Below are positions 27,964 through 38,066 of a stretch of 64,000 bases of DNA, in pieces (within the stretch, counting starts at the first letter, position 1; the number at the start of each line of letters is the position of its first letter). Under the pieces are notes generated by a model. The model did not search any database. It had not been told where the DNA came from and saw nothing but the letters and a program-made list of their open reading frames with translations. The stretch comes from Bradyrhizobium vignae (GTDB lineage Bacteria; Pseudomonadota; Alphaproteobacteria; Rhizobiales; Xanthobacteraceae). Position numbers and translations under genes: made by a program. The stretch spans positions 62,001-126,000 of the forward strand of contig NZ_RDQF01000013.1 in NCBI RefSeq assembly GCF_004114425.1, read 5' to 3'.

Positions 27964-28836
27964 TCACGCTGAATTGGAGGGCAGCCAGTTGGCGATGGCA
28001 TTCCGAAGCTGATCAGGAAGCCGATAGCATTCCTCTGAGCCGGGGAATGCACCTTTGCGGATATCGGCAGCCCAGCGCGACAGCGCCTCCTGCAACAGCT
28101 GGAATCCATTTGTATAGGCACGAACGAATTTGGGGCGATGGCCTTCGGTTAGCCCCAAGACATCATGGAACACAAGCACTTGGCCCGAGCAATCGGGTCC
28201 TGCTCCGATGCCGATGGTGGGTATCGTGAGAAACTGGGTCGCTCGCGCGGCGAGCTCGGCAGGAATCCCTTCCAGGACCAGAGCGAAACAGCCGGCTTCC
28301 TGCAGACGGTGGGCGTCATCGAGCAGACGCAAGGCGGTATCCGTTGTCCTTCCCTGCACCTTGAATCCACCCATGACGTTGACGCTCTGCGGGGTCAGAC
28401 CGAGATGTCCCATGACAGGAATTTCGCAATCGACCAGGGCGCGCACCATCTCGACGCGTTTGGCGCCACCCTCGAGTTTCACAGCATCGGCGCCACGCTG
28501 CAGAAAACCTCCTGCATTGCGGATGGTATCCTCACAACCGATATGAAAGCTCAGAAAGGGCATGTCGGCCACAAGCAGGGCTTGAGGCCTCGTACGCGCA
28601 ACAGCCTCCAGGTGATGATTCATCATGGCCACGCTAACGGGCAGCGTGTTATCGAATCCCAGGCAGACGTTTCCAACGCTATCGCCAACCAGGATGATAT
28701 CGACAACGGGATCCGCGATGCGCGCCGCAACCGCATCGTAGGCGGTGGTCATCACGATACGACGTCCTTCATCCTTCCAATGCTGCAGTGCCGGAATCGT
28801 GACACGTTCTAGAGGCTGCTCTGAACTGTGGCTCAT
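27964..28836 (-). CDS. panB: 3-methyl-2-oxobutanoate hydroxymethyltransferase
   Basis: PanB makes ketopantoate from ketoisovalerate and methylene-THF, the first committed step to pantothenate. About 290 residues, normal length. Motifs include MTTAYDAVAARIAD, ILVGDSVGNVCLGF (metal-binding Asp), ADMPFLSF, DAVKLEGG, MGHLGLTPQSVN and TIGIGAGPDCSGQVLV. I use ATG 28836 (MSHSSEQ); the frame extends to 28854. panC follows at 13 bp. Together with panD in the bio cluster it would give a near-complete pantothenate route. Confidence 0.95.
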   Translation of the reverse strand: MSHSSEQPLERVTIPALQHWKDEGRRIVMTTAYDAVAARIADPVVDIILVGDSVGNVCLGFDNTLPVSVAMMNHHLEAVARTRPQALLVADMPFLSFHIGCEDTIRNAGGFLQRGADAVKLEGGAKRVEMVRALVDCEIPVMGHLGLTPQSVNVMGGFKVQGRTTDTALRLLDDAHRLQEAGCFALVLEGIPAELAARATQFLTIPTIGIGAGPDCSGQVLVFHDVLGLTEGHRPKFVRAYTNGFQLLQEALSRWAADIRKGAFPGSEECYRLPDQLRNAIANWLPSNSA

Positions 28837-28854
28837 ATTGGATCTGCTCCCCAC

Positions 28855-29499
28855 ACGCTGTCGGCGCTTCCTAGAGAAGGCGGGAGAAACCTGTCAATGG
28901 GATGGAGGATGAGAACCCCAGTTCTCTTGAACTGGAGAACAACGCAAAAACAATCCAATGGTTGCGCAACCACGAGGCAAGACCTTCCTCATCGCGATTT
29001 CATCACCCGATGGCTCGTTTTTCGCGTACAGTTTCAACGACTATGCCGGCCGCCGCCTCGATCGAGGAGTGGCGCTCGCGACGGGCTACCATCTGCAGGC
29101 GTTTCTGGGCTGATTGCAGTCTCTTCAAACGGCGACGGCTCGATCGAAGCGCGCTGTAGATACACGCAGCGAGGGGCTTCGTCTTTAGGGGCACATCTCC
29201 GCGTCTGCTGCCCTAGGGTACTCGTGAGGCTCCTGCTTCGGCGCTGGCGCACCGAGCAAAGCAAACGGATCCCGGGCCAGGAACGTCCAGAGGTGACAGG
29301 CCATTGTAAGCGCAGTGAGAACGGCGGTCGAGTAGATGTCGTCGGGAACGCGCTCAGACCGCCCCGGCCTGCCGGCCCTGTAGGTCCTGAAGTCGATTAT
29401 TTTGCCGATGTTTCTGTCACTTGATTGTCCACGCGCTCTAGAGGGCGAATCGAATTCGCAACATGTCTGACCAGGGCGGTACCCACAACTCGGTCTAGC
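28855..29499. other. Gene-poor region
   Basis: No supported gene. Overlapping frames at 28828-29424 lack motifs. It carries the promoter region of panB. Confidence 0.35.
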
Positions 29500-29685
29500 C
29501 TAAGCCGCTCGCAACGATCGAAGCCACTTCTGATCGGCCTCTCGCCGCGCCTTGAAGCGGTTGACGCATTTCTTGGAGCAAAGGCCTGTTCGCCAGCAGT
29601 AATAGCGGATCAGCCCAAACTTTCCGCCGCATATCGCGCAGCATGTGGCTGAATGGTCGAGTGAATTACGGAAGCCAATGTGCAT
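29500..29685 (-). CDS. Small cysteine-rich (zinc-binding-like) protein
   Basis: A 61-residue basic protein with a Cys4-type pattern: CAIC near residue 16, and C-S-K-K-C near residue 36, within GLIRYYCWRTGLCSKKC, followed by a basic helix (NRFKARREADQKWLRSL). AGGAGG lies five to six bases before the ATG. It resembles a recurring short rhizobial protein. Zinc binding is inferred from the cysteine spacing. Confidence 0.7.
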   Translation of the reverse strand: MHIGFRNSLDHSATCCAICGGKFGLIRYYCWRTGLCSKKCVNRFKARREADQKWLRSLRAA

Positions 29686-30125
29686 TCTCGCCTCCTGTCA
29701 GACATTCACTTGGGAAGCCCCGCTACCCTCTCAGCGCGGCACCACGATCGTACCAAAGGAGCGGCCGCCCGACGGTCTGTCTCAATGGTCTTGCAGCCAT
29801 CAAGAGCCTGACTCTGATTGCGGCTGCCTCGCGAAGCAGTACTTTTCACAGAATGCATCGCCGAGAATTTGCTCAAGATAATGGATTTCTCAGTCGTGAT
29901 TACCGCAATTCGCTCGGCATTTCGGCCAAATTCTGCGCCTCTCATAGCTAGTCCGCAGGATTGCTGCGGCAGTTGGATCAGGAGCGATTAAAGCAAGTGC
30001 TTAAAGCACGGTCAGCCTGCGAGCCGTGGGCGCTGCATCCCCCTTGCATTATCAAACGGCAGCAATACGGACGCTTCCGGCTTGCAAGACCCTGTCACAG
30101 CAGACGATTGCAGCACTCATGCACC
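29686..30125. other. Gene-poor region
   Basis: Nothing recognisable; it separates the short cysteine-rich gene from the end of bioA. Confidence 0.35.
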
Positions 30126-31391
30126 TCACATCAGCAAGTCAGCAGCGTCGCGGATGGCAGCATAGATTTCATCAAGATCGGTCGCCGTTACGCAGTAAGG
30201 GGGCATCACGTAGATCGTATTACCAAGCGGGCGTAACAGCAGATTCCGCGATTGGAAGAAAGCCAAAAGCTTCGGCCCGATGTCCGCCAGATAGCCGGCA
30301 TCGCTCGTGTTGAGTTCAAGCGCTGTGACTGTTCCTGTGCGCCGGACGTTTGCGAACCGTGAATCGTCGCAAAATGGCGCGAGTGCCCGTTCTTGCATCC
30401 TGGCCAAGGATGCGACCCGCCGGCGGTAGTCCTGATCCTGCCATAGGTCGAGATTGGCCTTGGCGGCGGCGCAGGCCACTGGATTGGCCGTATATGAGCT
30501 CGAATGAAAGAACGTACGCGTGCGATCTTCAGAATAATGCGCATCGAAAATATCGGCACGACAGAGTGTGACGGCGAGCGGCAGCGCCCCAGCCGTGAGG
30601 CCCTTCGAATAGCAGGCGATATCGGGCGTGACATCGGCCTGCTCACACGCAAACAAGCTACCCGTCCGGCCCCAGCCCGTCATGACCTCGTCGGCAATGA
30701 ACAGGACGTCGAAGGCTTCGCAGATCCGCTTCATCTCCCTTAAAACCGAGGGAGAATACATCAGCATTCCACCGGCACCCAATATCAGGGGCTCCACAAT
30801 AAAGGCTGCGGGATGTTGGTTTCGACAGGCGCTTTCAAGCGCATCGAGCGCTATTTGCTCACGATCTCTTGCCGGGAACGGAATCGAGGTCACCTCGAAC
30901 ATCAGCGCCCCGTAGGCCGCATTGAAGACGCCTCGGCTACCTACCGACATCGCCCCGATCGTGTCGCCATGGTACGAGTGCTGCATCACCACGATTTGGG
31001 TTCGCTGTCTTCCGGTATTGTACCAGTAGCCGAGCGCCATTTTCAGCGCGACTTCGACGCTGGTTGACCCGCTATCAGAGAAGAACACATGTTCGAGCGC
31101 CGGGGACGTCACCTTCAATAGTTCCGTCGCAACTTGCTCAGCCGGTTCGTGAGTGTATCCGGCGAAGATGATCTGGTTGAGCTTGCCTGCCTGTTCTCGG
31201 ATCGCGTTCACGATGCGTGGATGGCAATGGCCGTGGGTCACGACCCACCAGGAGGAGATTGCATCGATAAGGCGTCGGCCATCTTCCGTGTAGAGATAAG
31301 CCCCCTCTCCCCGCAGCACCTTCGTCATGTCCTGCTGTAGAGCATGCTGCGTGAACGGGTGCCAGATCGGCGACCTCTTCGCCATCTTCAT
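30126..31391 (-). CDS. bioA: Adenosylmethionine-8-amino-7-oxononanoate aminotransferase
   Basis: BioA transfers an amino group from SAM to KAPA to give DAPA in biotin synthesis. A fold-type I PLP enzyme of 421 residues, normal length. It shows WHPFTQH at the start, [30 protein letters not shown], the aspartate in [15 protein letters not shown] and the PLP lysine in [14 protein letters not shown]. The ATG overlaps the bioD stop (ATGA), so it is the last gene of the bio operon seen here. Confidence 0.96.
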   Translation of the reverse strand: MKMAKRSPIWHPFTQHALQQDMTKVLRGEGAYLYTEDGRRLIDAISSWWVVTHGHCHPRIVNAIREQAGKLNQIIFAGYTHEPAEQVATELLKVTSPALEHVFFSDSGSTSVEVALKMALGYWYNTGRQRTQIVVMQHSYHGDTIGAMSVGSRGVFNAAYGALMFEVTSIPFPARDREQIALDALESACRNQHPAAFIVEPLILGAGGMLMYSPSVLREMKRICEAFDVLFIADEVMTGWGRTGSLFACEQADVTPDIACYSKGLTAGALPLAVTLCRADIFDAHYSEDRTRTFFHSSSYTANPVACAAAKANLDLWQDQDYRRRVASLARMQERALAPFCDDSRFANVRRTGTVTALELNTSDAGYLADIGPKLLAFFQSRNLLLRPLGNTIYVMPPYCVTATDLDEIYAAIRDAADLLM

Positions 31392-32026
31392 AGGTTCAGG
31401 AAATCACTGCCAACAAAGGAGACCTTGAAAGCGGCCTGCAGCCCATCGTTCGTGAGGGGATCAAGCCACGGGAGCCGTCCCAACCAACGCACTCTCCCGA
31501 TCTCGCAAACCGCGCTTTCAGTTTCTGGGTTTCTTTCGCCAATGAACGCAATTCCAAGGATTCGAATCTGACGCTTCCGCAGAGCCTCTATGGAGAGCAG
31601 AGAGTGATTGATTGTGCCCAGTCCCGTCCTCGCGCAAAGCACGACGGGAAGCTGCCAGCGTTCGAAGATGTCGATGTAAAGAGTGCGCGCTGCCAACGGC
31701 ACCATGAGCCCGCCGGCGCCCTCGATCACGAGTGGCCGCTCGCCCCTGTCCGGCAGTCCAAGTGTCTCTGTGTCTATGCGAACGCCGTCAATCTCCGCGG
31801 CGTAATGGGGCGAGGCAGGCGTCCGAAGTCGATAGAGCTCCGGGACAATGCGATCGGACGAGAGGCCGCCGAGGCGGCAGACGCACTCGGAATCGGTCTC
31901 TTGTTCGAGTCCAGCCTGGACCGGTTTCCAGTAATTCGCGCCGAGCAGGCCAGCGAGTCCTGCGGAAAATACCGTTTTGCCGACCCCGGTGTCCGTACCG
32001 GTCACGACGATCCGATTATTGATCAA
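31388..32026 (-). CDS. bioD: Dethiobiotin synthetase
   Basis: BioD carboxylates and cyclises DAPA to dethiobiotin with ATP. It has 212 residues, with the P-loop [15 protein letters not shown] at the N-terminus, YWKPVQAG and the second motif [12 protein letters not shown]. It overlaps bioF upstream and bioA downstream by four bases each, a tight coupling typical of rhizobial bio operons. Confidence 0.95.
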   Translation of the reverse strand: MINNRIVVTGTDTGVGKTVFSAGLAGLLGANYWKPVQAGLEQETDSECVCRLGGLSSDRIVPELYRLRTPASPHYAAEIDGVRIDTETLGLPDRGERPLVIEGAGGLMVPLAARTLYIDIFERWQLPVVLCARTGLGTINHSLLSIEALRKRQIRILGIAFIGERNPETESAVCEIGRVRWLGRLPWLDPLTNDGLQAAFKVSFVGSDFLNL

Positions 32027-33174
32027 AACGACCCCCTCGTCACCTCAACAAGCGCATCGAGCATTGCGCACACGTCCGCTTCCCCAACATTGAGCGTCAA
32101 CGAAATTCGCAAACGGGCGGTGCCTGCTGGGACGGTTGGCGGCCGAATTCCGCGGATGTCGAAGCCGCGCGCCTGCAGAGCAGAGGCAATTCGCATTGCA
32201 TGAGCATTGTCACCGACGATATACGGCACGATCTGAGAGGTCGACGGCGTGTGCAAACCAAGGGAGGTGATCTGCCGATGCGCGAACGCAACGAGCTTGG
32301 CCAGCCGTTGCTGCCGCTCCGGCTCCTTCTGTAAGATGAGGAGTGCCTCTCGAACGGCAACGGCCATCAATGGTGATGGGGCAGTAGTAAAAATAAATGG
32401 ACGGCAGCGGTTGACCATGAAATCGCGCAGGATGCCGGAGGCCGTAACAAGTGCACCCGCCGCACCGAGCGCTTTGCCGCAGGTATGAACGACGATGAGA
32501 TTGTCGCGCCTGTCATAAGGAGCCGTGAGCCCTCGTCCCTGATGCCCGTAAGCACCTGTGGCATGAGCCTCATCGACGATCAGAAACGCGTCATGGCGAT
32601 CGGCGATTGCCACCAGCTCTTCGAGTGGAGCGAAGTCGCCATCCATGCTGTAGAGACTTTCGGCCACAATCCAGATGCGGCCCGCTCCACCTTTGGTTCG
32701 CCACTCGCGAATTGCGTCTTCGACTGACTGGGGATCATTGTGCGCGTGAACTCGGTACTCTGCGCGGCCGGCTCGCGCCCCTTCGTGAATACTGGCGTGT
32801 ACGAGCGAATCGAGAACGAGCAGATCGCCGCGCTGCGGCAGCGTTGTCAGGAGGGCAAAATTTGCGATGTAGCCGCCTCCAAAGAAAAGCGCTGCCTCCG
32901 CGCCAAAGAATTGAGCCGCTTCCGTTTCGAGCCGTTCATGCTCCTCGCAATTGCCGCGCAGAAGCCGCGACCCGCCGGCTCCAACCGGAGTGCCCGCCTC
33001 GAGCGCGGCGACCACCGCCTTTTTGACGCGCGAGGCGCTCCCGAGCGCCAGATAGTCGTTTGATGCGAAATCGATCCCCACGCGCGGCTTGAGGCAGCGC
33101 AGCCGTTTATCTTCGTTCAAGGCATTCAACGCTGCGATGTAGGGAGTAAGTTTGGCTCTTTGGATTGACCGCAT
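32023..33174 (-). CDS. bioF: 8-amino-7-oxononanoate synthase
   Basis: BioF condenses pimeloyl thioester with alanine to KAPA. A 383-residue alpha-oxoamine synthase with [35 protein letters not shown] and the PLP lysine in [13 protein letters not shown]. It lies between panD and bioD and overlaps bioD by four bases. No bioC/bioH or bioZ gene is visible beside it, so the pimeloyl precursor must come from elsewhere. Confidence 0.95.
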   Translation of the reverse strand: MRSIQRAKLTPYIAALNALNEDKRLRCLKPRVGIDFASNDYLALGSASRVKKAVVAALEAGTPVGAGGSRLLRGNCEEHERLETEAAQFFGAEAALFFGGGYIANFALLTTLPQRGDLLVLDSLVHASIHEGARAGRAEYRVHAHNDPQSVEDAIREWRTKGGAGRIWIVAESLYSMDGDFAPLEELVAIADRHDAFLIVDEAHATGAYGHQGRGLTAPYDRRDNLIVVHTCGKALGAAGALVTASGILRDFMVNRCRPFIFTTAPSPLMAVAVREALLILQKEPERQQRLAKLVAFAHRQITSLGLHTPSTSQIVPYIVGDNAHAMRIASALQARGFDIRGIRPPTVPAGTARLRISLTLNVGEADVCAMLDALVEVTRGSF

Positions 33175-33252
33175 TCATCACTCCCCGAATCGCATCAAAT
33201 CACGCAAAAAAAATGCGTTGGCCGTTTAAGAAGGAAGGATCGCCCTTGAGCT

Positions 33253-33606
33253 TCAACTTGCCAGGATGCGATTGTCTCCGTCCACACGCACAATACGTGG
33301 CTTGAATATCTTTGCTTCGGCCTCGTCGAATGAGGCATATGCAACGATAATGATCTTGTCTCCGGGCATGGCCAGTCGTGCGGCCGCGCCGTTCAGGCTT
33401 ATCGTGCCGGACCTCGGCGGCGCCTCGATCACGTAAGTGGCAAAGCGCGTCCCGGTTTCGATATTGTAGATTTCGACGCGCTCGTTGATCACCATTCCTG
33501 CTGCCTCAAGGAGCGTACGATCTATCGAGATCGAGCCTTCATAGTGCAGATCAGCTTCGGTCACTGAGGCGCGATGGATTTTACCCTTCATCAAAGTAAT
33601 CTGCAT
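33253..33606 (-). CDS. panD: Aspartate 1-decarboxylase proenzyme
   Basis: PanD makes beta-alanine for pantothenate. The 117-residue proenzyme has the self-cleavage site HYEGSIS (Gly24-Ser25, giving the pyruvoyl group), [15 protein letters not shown] at the start and [19 protein letters not shown] near the end. It sits between bioB and bioF, so beta-alanine supply is placed under the same control as biotin synthesis, while panBC lie 5 kb away. Confidence 0.96.
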   Translation of the reverse strand: MQITLMKGKIHRASVTEADLHYEGSISIDRTLLEAAGMVINERVEIYNIETGTRFATYVIEAPPRSGTISLNGAAARLAMPGDKIIIVAYASFDEAEAKIFKPRIVRVDGDNRILAS

Positions 33607-33656
33607 TTCTCACCTAGGCTGGATGTAGGGGCAACATATTGCGCGCACTGCTTCCG

Positions 33657-34652
33657 TCAGGCGAGCCCCGACGTGATGCCGAGCCGGGCAAGCAAATCCG
33701 CGTCGCGATCAACTTTCGGGTTTTTGGTCGTCAAGAGCACGTCGCCGATGAAAATTGAATTTGCACCGGCCAAGAAGCAAAGCGCCTGCAATTCATCGGT
33801 CATGTATTGCCGCCCGGCGGACAACCGAACCACACTCCCCGGCATCATGATCCGCGCGGTCGCCAGCAGCCGGACCAGCGCGATCGGATCCGGAGGCCGC
33901 GCGGTGTCTTCCACCGGCACGCCTTCGATCTTGTTCCACAGGTTGATGGGCACGCTTTCGGGATGGCGGGGGAGATTGGCGAGCAGCACGAGCATACCGA
34001 GGCGGTCCTCGACCTGCTCGCCCATGCCGATGATCCCGCCGCAGCAGATCTTGATGCCGGCATCGCGCACATGCGCCAGCGTATCGATGCGGTCCTGCAG
34101 GCTGCGGGTAGTGATGATCTTGCTGTAAAACTCGGGGGATGTGTCGACGTTGTGATTGTAGAAGTCAAGGCCGGCCTCGGCGAGGCGCGTGGCCTGGTTC
34201 GGTGTCAGCATGCCGAGCGTGACGCACGTTTCCATGCCGAGTCCCTTGACCGCATTGACCATGTCGCAGACGGAATCGAGATCGCGATCTTTTGGAGTGC
34301 GCCAGGCCGCGGCCATGCAGAAGCGCGTGGCGCCCGCATCCTTCGCGCGCCGCGCGGTCGCAACCACATCGGCGCAATGCATCAGACGGGTGGCTTTCAG
34401 GCGGGTTTCGTAATGCGCGCTTTGCGAGCAGTAACCGCAGTCTTCCGGACAGCCGCCGGTCTTGATGCTGAGCAGGCTTGCAGTTTCGACGTGGTTTGGA
34501 TCGAAGTGCTTGCGGTGAGCGCGCTGCGCCTGAAGCATCAGGTCGGCAAAAGGAAGGTCGTAGAGCGCCTTAGCCTCCTCGAGGTTCCAATGATTACGAA
34601 CCTGCGCCCCGTCGCCTGTTTCCTTCCGTTGGATTTGCGCAGCAGCATCCAT
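33657..34652 (-). CDS. bioB: Biotin synthase
   Basis: BioB is a radical-SAM enzyme that inserts sulfur into dethiobiotin. It has 331 residues with the [4Fe-4S] motif [13 protein letters not shown] (Cys68, 72, 75) and further family blocks [34 protein letters not shown] and [12 protein letters not shown]. It is the first gene of the operon and divergent from bioR, with BioR-box-like sites in front. Confidence 0.96.
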   Translation of the reverse strand: MDAAAQIQRKETGDGAQVRNHWNLEEAKALYDLPFADLMLQAQRAHRKHFDPNHVETASLLSIKTGGCPEDCGYCSQSAHYETRLKATRLMHCADVVATARRAKDAGATRFCMAAAWRTPKDRDLDSVCDMVNAVKGLGMETCVTLGMLTPNQATRLAEAGLDFYNHNVDTSPEFYSKIITTRSLQDRIDTLAHVRDAGIKICCGGIIGMGEQVEDRLGMLVLLANLPRHPESVPINLWNKIEGVPVEDTARPPDPIALVRLLATARIMMPGSVVRLSAGRQYMTDELQALCFLAGANSIFIGDVLLTTKNPKVDRDADLLARLGITSGLA

Positions 34653-34667
34653 AACCTATCCCGCCAA

Positions 34668-34696
34668 TTGTAGATAATCGCGTGAATTATCTATAG
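34668..34696. promoter_or_regulatory. Two BioR boxes in the bioB promoter
   Basis: TTGTAGATAA (34668-34677) and TTATCTATAG (34687-34696) each differ from the alphaproteobacterial BioR consensus TTATMKATAA by one base. They lie 16-44 bp upstream of the bioB start and form an inverted pair. Confidence 0.8.
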
Positions 34697-34752
34697 TCAT
34701 CGCTCTCCAAGAGATGCTAATCGAGCTGCCTCGCAAATGCACCGGTTATTGC

Positions 34753-34765
34753 GGTAGATAATCTA
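34753..34765. promoter_or_regulatory. BioR-like site at the bioR start
   Basis: GGTAGATAATCTA contains the palindrome TAGATAATCTA (34755-34765) and touches the bioR start codon. Binding here would give autorepression of bioR. Confidence 0.6.
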
Positions 34766-35400
34766 TGATCGCTGCTGACAACATGACGACCGTCGCGCGC
34801 ATCGCGGACTCGATCGCTGAGCGCATTATCAGCGGCGCCCTAGAGCCAGGCGCGCCACTCCGCCAGGATCACGTTGCACGAGAATTCAATTCCAGCCACG
34901 TCCCGGTGCGCGAGGCCTTTCGGCAGCTGCAGGCTCAACATCTTGTTGTCGCTGTGCCGCGTCGCGGTGTTCGGGTTGCCCCGCTCGATACCCGGTCAGT
35001 GAAGGAGATCGCCGAAATGCGCGCCGCGCTGGAAGTGGTGGCATTGCGCCATTCGGGGCCTAGGCTCACAACAGCTCATTTGGCTCGGATCGAGCTCGCT
35101 TTGATCGAAGGGGACAATGCAAAGACGATCGAGGAGTTTGAGATGGCCAACCGCGCCTTTCACCAAGCCTTGGTCGCGCCGTGCGGAATGCCGCGTCTGC
35201 TCGCGAGCCTCGACGGACTGCAGCTTGCCAATTCTCGATTGGTGTTCGCGACGGCGCGATCGGTCGGCTGGCGACCGCGCTCCAATCAAGATCACCGCCT
35301 GATTCTGCAAGCCTTGCGAACGCGCAACATCGATCAAGCCTGTAATCTGCTGACGCGGCACATTCAAACCATTGAACGCCTTATCCTTCCGGCGTCCTGA
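34765..35400 (+). CDS. bioR: GntR-family biotin regulator
   Basis: A 211-residue GntR/FadR-type regulator with winged helix IADSIAERIISGALEPG, LRQDHVAREFNSSHVPVREAF and a helical FCD effector domain. Position divergent from bioB and the BioR-box sequences between them identify it as BioR, which represses bio genes in alphaproteobacteria that use BioR instead of BirA. The start could also be ATG 34783 (MTTVARIAD). Confidence 0.9.
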   Translation: MIAADNMTTVARIADSIAERIISGALEPGAPLRQDHVAREFNSSHVPVREAFRQLQAQHLVVAVPRRGVRVAPLDTRSVKEIAEMRAALEVVALRHSGPRLTTAHLARIELALIEGDNAKTIEEFEMANRAFHQALVAPCGMPRLLASLDGLQLANSRLVFATARSVGWRPRSNQDHRLILQALRTRNIDQACNLLTRHIQTIERLILPAS

Positions 35401-35533
35401 GCAAATCTGGCAAGCTTCATTGCGGATCGCCGACGATCGCAAGTGACGAGCATGCAGCAAGTCACTAGCCTCATTGCAACGGGCTCTATTCCCAGATAGT
35501 TATGCCCCCCGCTAGCGACATCTCCGGACGGCC

Positions 35534-35851
35534 ATGATTCGTCACATCGTCTTCTTCAGCGCCAAGGACAAGGCGCATATCGACCAGATCATCGAAGGTC
35601 TTTCGCTTCTCACCGCGATACCACATGCGCGCCGGCTTGAGGTTGCCCGCAACCGCAAGACCGATCAGCTCGGCAACGATATTGACATCGTGGTCTATGG
35701 TGAGTTCGACAGTGAGACGGAGTTAGCAGCGTACAAAACACACGATCTCTACCAGGAATCGATCAAACGGGTGCGACCGCTCCGCGAGCTGCGGTTCGCG
35801 GCCGACTACGATGTATCAAAAGATACCCCTTTCGCCTCGACGGCAGGATGA
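35534..35851 (+). CDS. Dabb (stress-responsive barrel) family protein
   Basis: A 105-residue dimeric alpha-beta-barrel protein. It starts MIRHIVFFSAKDKA and has the usual EVARNRKTDQLGNDIDIVVYGEF and LAAYKTHDLYQESI. Dabb proteins range from stress proteins to small cyclases and no specific role can be read here. It lies alone between bioR and pabB. Confidence 0.8.
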   Translation: MIRHIVFFSAKDKAHIDQIIEGLSLLTAIPHARRLEVARNRKTDQLGNDIDIVVYGEFDSETELAAYKTHDLYQESIKRVRPLRELRFAADYDVSKDTPFASTAG

Positions 35852-35944
35852 TCGAGGTGCTGTGGCAGCATAGGTCAACCGCCGGCTTAATTTGGCAACG
35901 GCCTCAAGTTTCGTGCCATCGCAGACAGGCGTCGCTCTCATCGG

Positions 35945-37384
35945 GTGGGGCAACAGATGGAACGTCAGCAGCCGGTGACCGTTAAGTCGATGTACGTCCG
36001 CGAGTTGCAGTGGATTGACCCTGTCACAGCGATGCGACGTCTTGGGCATCGATCGCATCTCACGTTTCTCGATAGCGCAGCAAGGCACGAGCTGCTTGGG
36101 CGCTACTCATATGTAACGTGCGACCCGTTCAGCACCTATAGGGTCGCGAACGGCCAAGCCAGTTGGAACGGACTGACTCTCAAGGCCGATCCATGGAAGG
36201 TCCTTCGCACGCTACTCGCGAAGTACCCGCAAGAGCATCGTCCCGATCTCCCGCCATTCCAGGGAGGAGCGGCAGGTTACCTTGCCTACGACATGAACAG
36301 GACATTGGAGCGATTGTTTGCGCCGGCAATTGCCGGTCTGGGTTTGCCCCAATCCATCCTGCATTTCTATGACGTGGTCATCAGCTTCGACCATCGGGAT
36401 AACAAATGCTGGATCGTCTCGACCGGATGGCCGGAGCACGATCGCGTGCGACGGAGCGAGCGAGCGCGTCGTCGAGCTGATGAGTTTGCAGCATTCCTTG
36501 ACCGTCCAGTGGCGCCACAGAATGGTTGTGCCAGCAAAGCGGGCGCTTGGAGCTCGAACTTCAGCCGCGAGGGCTACATTGCGGCGGTACAACGCGTGAT
36601 CGACTTGATCTTGGCGGGTGACGTGTTCCAGACGAATATTGCGCAGCGTTTCAGCACCCGCCTGCCGACCTCATTTGATCCCCTCGCCTTCTATTGCCAG
36701 CTACGATCACTGAATCCGGCGCCTTTTGCGGCCCTGTTGCGATGGGGAAAGCTGACCATCGCATCAAGTTCGCCGGAACGATTCCTGAAACTTAACGAGC
36801 AACAAGTCGAGACACGACCCATCAAGGGCACGATCGCGCGTTCGCCTGATTTCAATGAAGACCACCGCCGTGCGGCTGTTCTCCTCGCTTCCGAAAAGGA
36901 TCATGCCGAGAACACGATCATTGTCGACCTTTTGCGAAACGATCTGTCACGCGTTTGCACTGCGCATTCGGTCGAGGTTCCGGCTCTGTGCAATCTCGAG
37001 TCCTATGCCTCGGTGCACCATCTCGTGTCGATCGTTACGGGGGAACTTGCCGGAGGGGAAGACGCCGTTAGCCTGCTCCGTGCTTGCTTTCCCGGGGGCT
37101 CCATTACGGGAGCGCCAAAGGTGCGGTCAATGGAAATTATTACAGAAATCGAGCGCATAGCGCGAGAGGTCTATTGTGGGGCGATCGGCTTCATCGGCTT
37201 CAACGGGCACATGGACACAAGTATTGCGATCCGCACTGTCACCATCGACGGTGACCTGGCTGTGTTTCATGCGGGCGGTGGTATAACGGCCCTGTCGGAG
37301 CCCGTGGCCGAATACAAGGAAACGCTCGCCAAGGCAGAGCGACTCTTTGATGCATTTGGTTCTGAACCAGCTGGTGCATTTTGA
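35945..37384 (+). CDS. pabB: Aminodeoxychorismate synthase component I
   Basis: PabB aminates chorismate to aminodeoxychorismate for folate. 479 residues with chorismate-binding blocks VFQTNIAQRFSTRL, FAALLRWGKLTIASSSPERF, ETRPIKGTIARSPD (PIKGT is the PabB/TrpE signature), IIVDLLRNDLSRVC and ACFPGGSITGAPKVR. The N-terminal part has FLDSAARHELLGRYSY. It is followed directly by a PabA-type amidotransferase. Anthranilate synthase is the alternative but the PIKGT lysine and separate small subunit favour PabB. Confidence 0.88.
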   Translation: MGQQMERQQPVTVKSMYVRELQWIDPVTAMRRLGHRSHLTFLDSAARHELLGRYSYVTCDPFSTYRVANGQASWNGLTLKADPWKVLRTLLAKYPQEHRPDLPPFQGGAAGYLAYDMNRTLERLFAPAIAGLGLPQSILHFYDVVISFDHRDNKCWIVSTGWPEHDRVRRSERARRRADEFAAFLDRPVAPQNGCASKAGAWSSNFSREGYIAAVQRVIDLILAGDVFQTNIAQRFSTRLPTSFDPLAFYCQLRSLNPAPFAALLRWGKLTIASSSPERFLKLNEQQVETRPIKGTIARSPDFNEDHRRAAVLLASEKDHAENTIIVDLLRNDLSRVCTAHSVEVPALCNLESYASVHHLVSIVTGELAGGEDAVSLLRACFPGGSITGAPKVRSMEIITEIERIAREVYCGAIGFIGFNGHMDTSIAIRTVTIDGDLAVFHAGGGITALSEPVAEYKETLAKAERLFDAFGSEPAGAF

Positions 37385-37977
37385 TTGTCATCATCGATAA
37401 TTACGATTCCTTCGTGTTCAACATTGCCCGCTATTTCCACAAGCTCAGTGAAGCAACGGAAGTGATCCGAAACGACGCTATCAGCATCGGCGAGCTCGTT
37501 GGTCTCAACCCCCGCGCGGTGGTCATATCGCCCGGCCCCTGCACCCCAACTGAGGCAGGAATATCGACAGCAGTGGTTCGCGAACTTTCAGGACGCGTAC
37601 CAATTCTCGGCATCTGCCTTGGACATCAGTGTATCGCGAGCGTTTTCGGAGGACGGGTGACGCGTGCGCATCGGCCCATGCACGGTCGGCGCTCCTACGT
37701 TGCGCATGACGGCCGAGGGTTATTCAAGGGGCTGCCCACCCCGCTTGGCGTCGGGCGCTACCATTCTCTTGTCGCAGAGCTTGATCAGTCATGTGCGCAG
37801 AACCTCAGAGTGACAGCGCGTTCCGAGGAAGGCGAGATCATGGCCCTCACGCACGGCTATTATCCCACCTATGGCGTCCAGTTCCATCCCGAGTCGATCC
37901 TTACCTCACAGGGCCACGTCCTGCTTATGAACTTCTTGCGACTGGCAGAGGATTTCCGAAACCACGCCAAGCAATGA
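37381..37977 (+). CDS. pabA: Aminodeoxychorismate synthase glutaminase component
   Basis: A class I glutamine amidotransferase of 198 residues giving ammonia to PabB. MIVIIDNYDSFVFN at the start, the nucleophile in LGICLGHQCI (Cys79) and the VQFHPESILT His/Glu pair are intact. It appears to start with TTG inside the pabB stop (TTGA overlap), which couples the subunits. No pabC lyase is adjacent. Confidence 0.9.
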   Translation: MIVIIDNYDSFVFNIARYFHKLSEATEVIRNDAISIGELVGLNPRAVVISPGPCTPTEAGISTAVVRELSGRVPILGICLGHQCIASVFGGRVTRAHRPMHGRRSYVAHDGRGLFKGLPTPLGVGRYHSLVAELDQSCAQNLRVTARSEEGEIMALTHGYYPTYGVQFHPESILTSQGHVLLMNFLRLAEDFRNHAKQ

Positions 37978-38066
37978 GAGGCTCGGCCTGCCCATCAAGA
38001 TGGTGGACCGTTGGTTTCCGACGTGGTTGGAAGGCGCAGCGCCATATGGCACGCATTTTGTGGTAA

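Noticed and set aside
33807..34673. 288-codon plus-strand frame
   Set aside because: Antisense shadow of bioB; His-rich composition is the usual mirror pattern.
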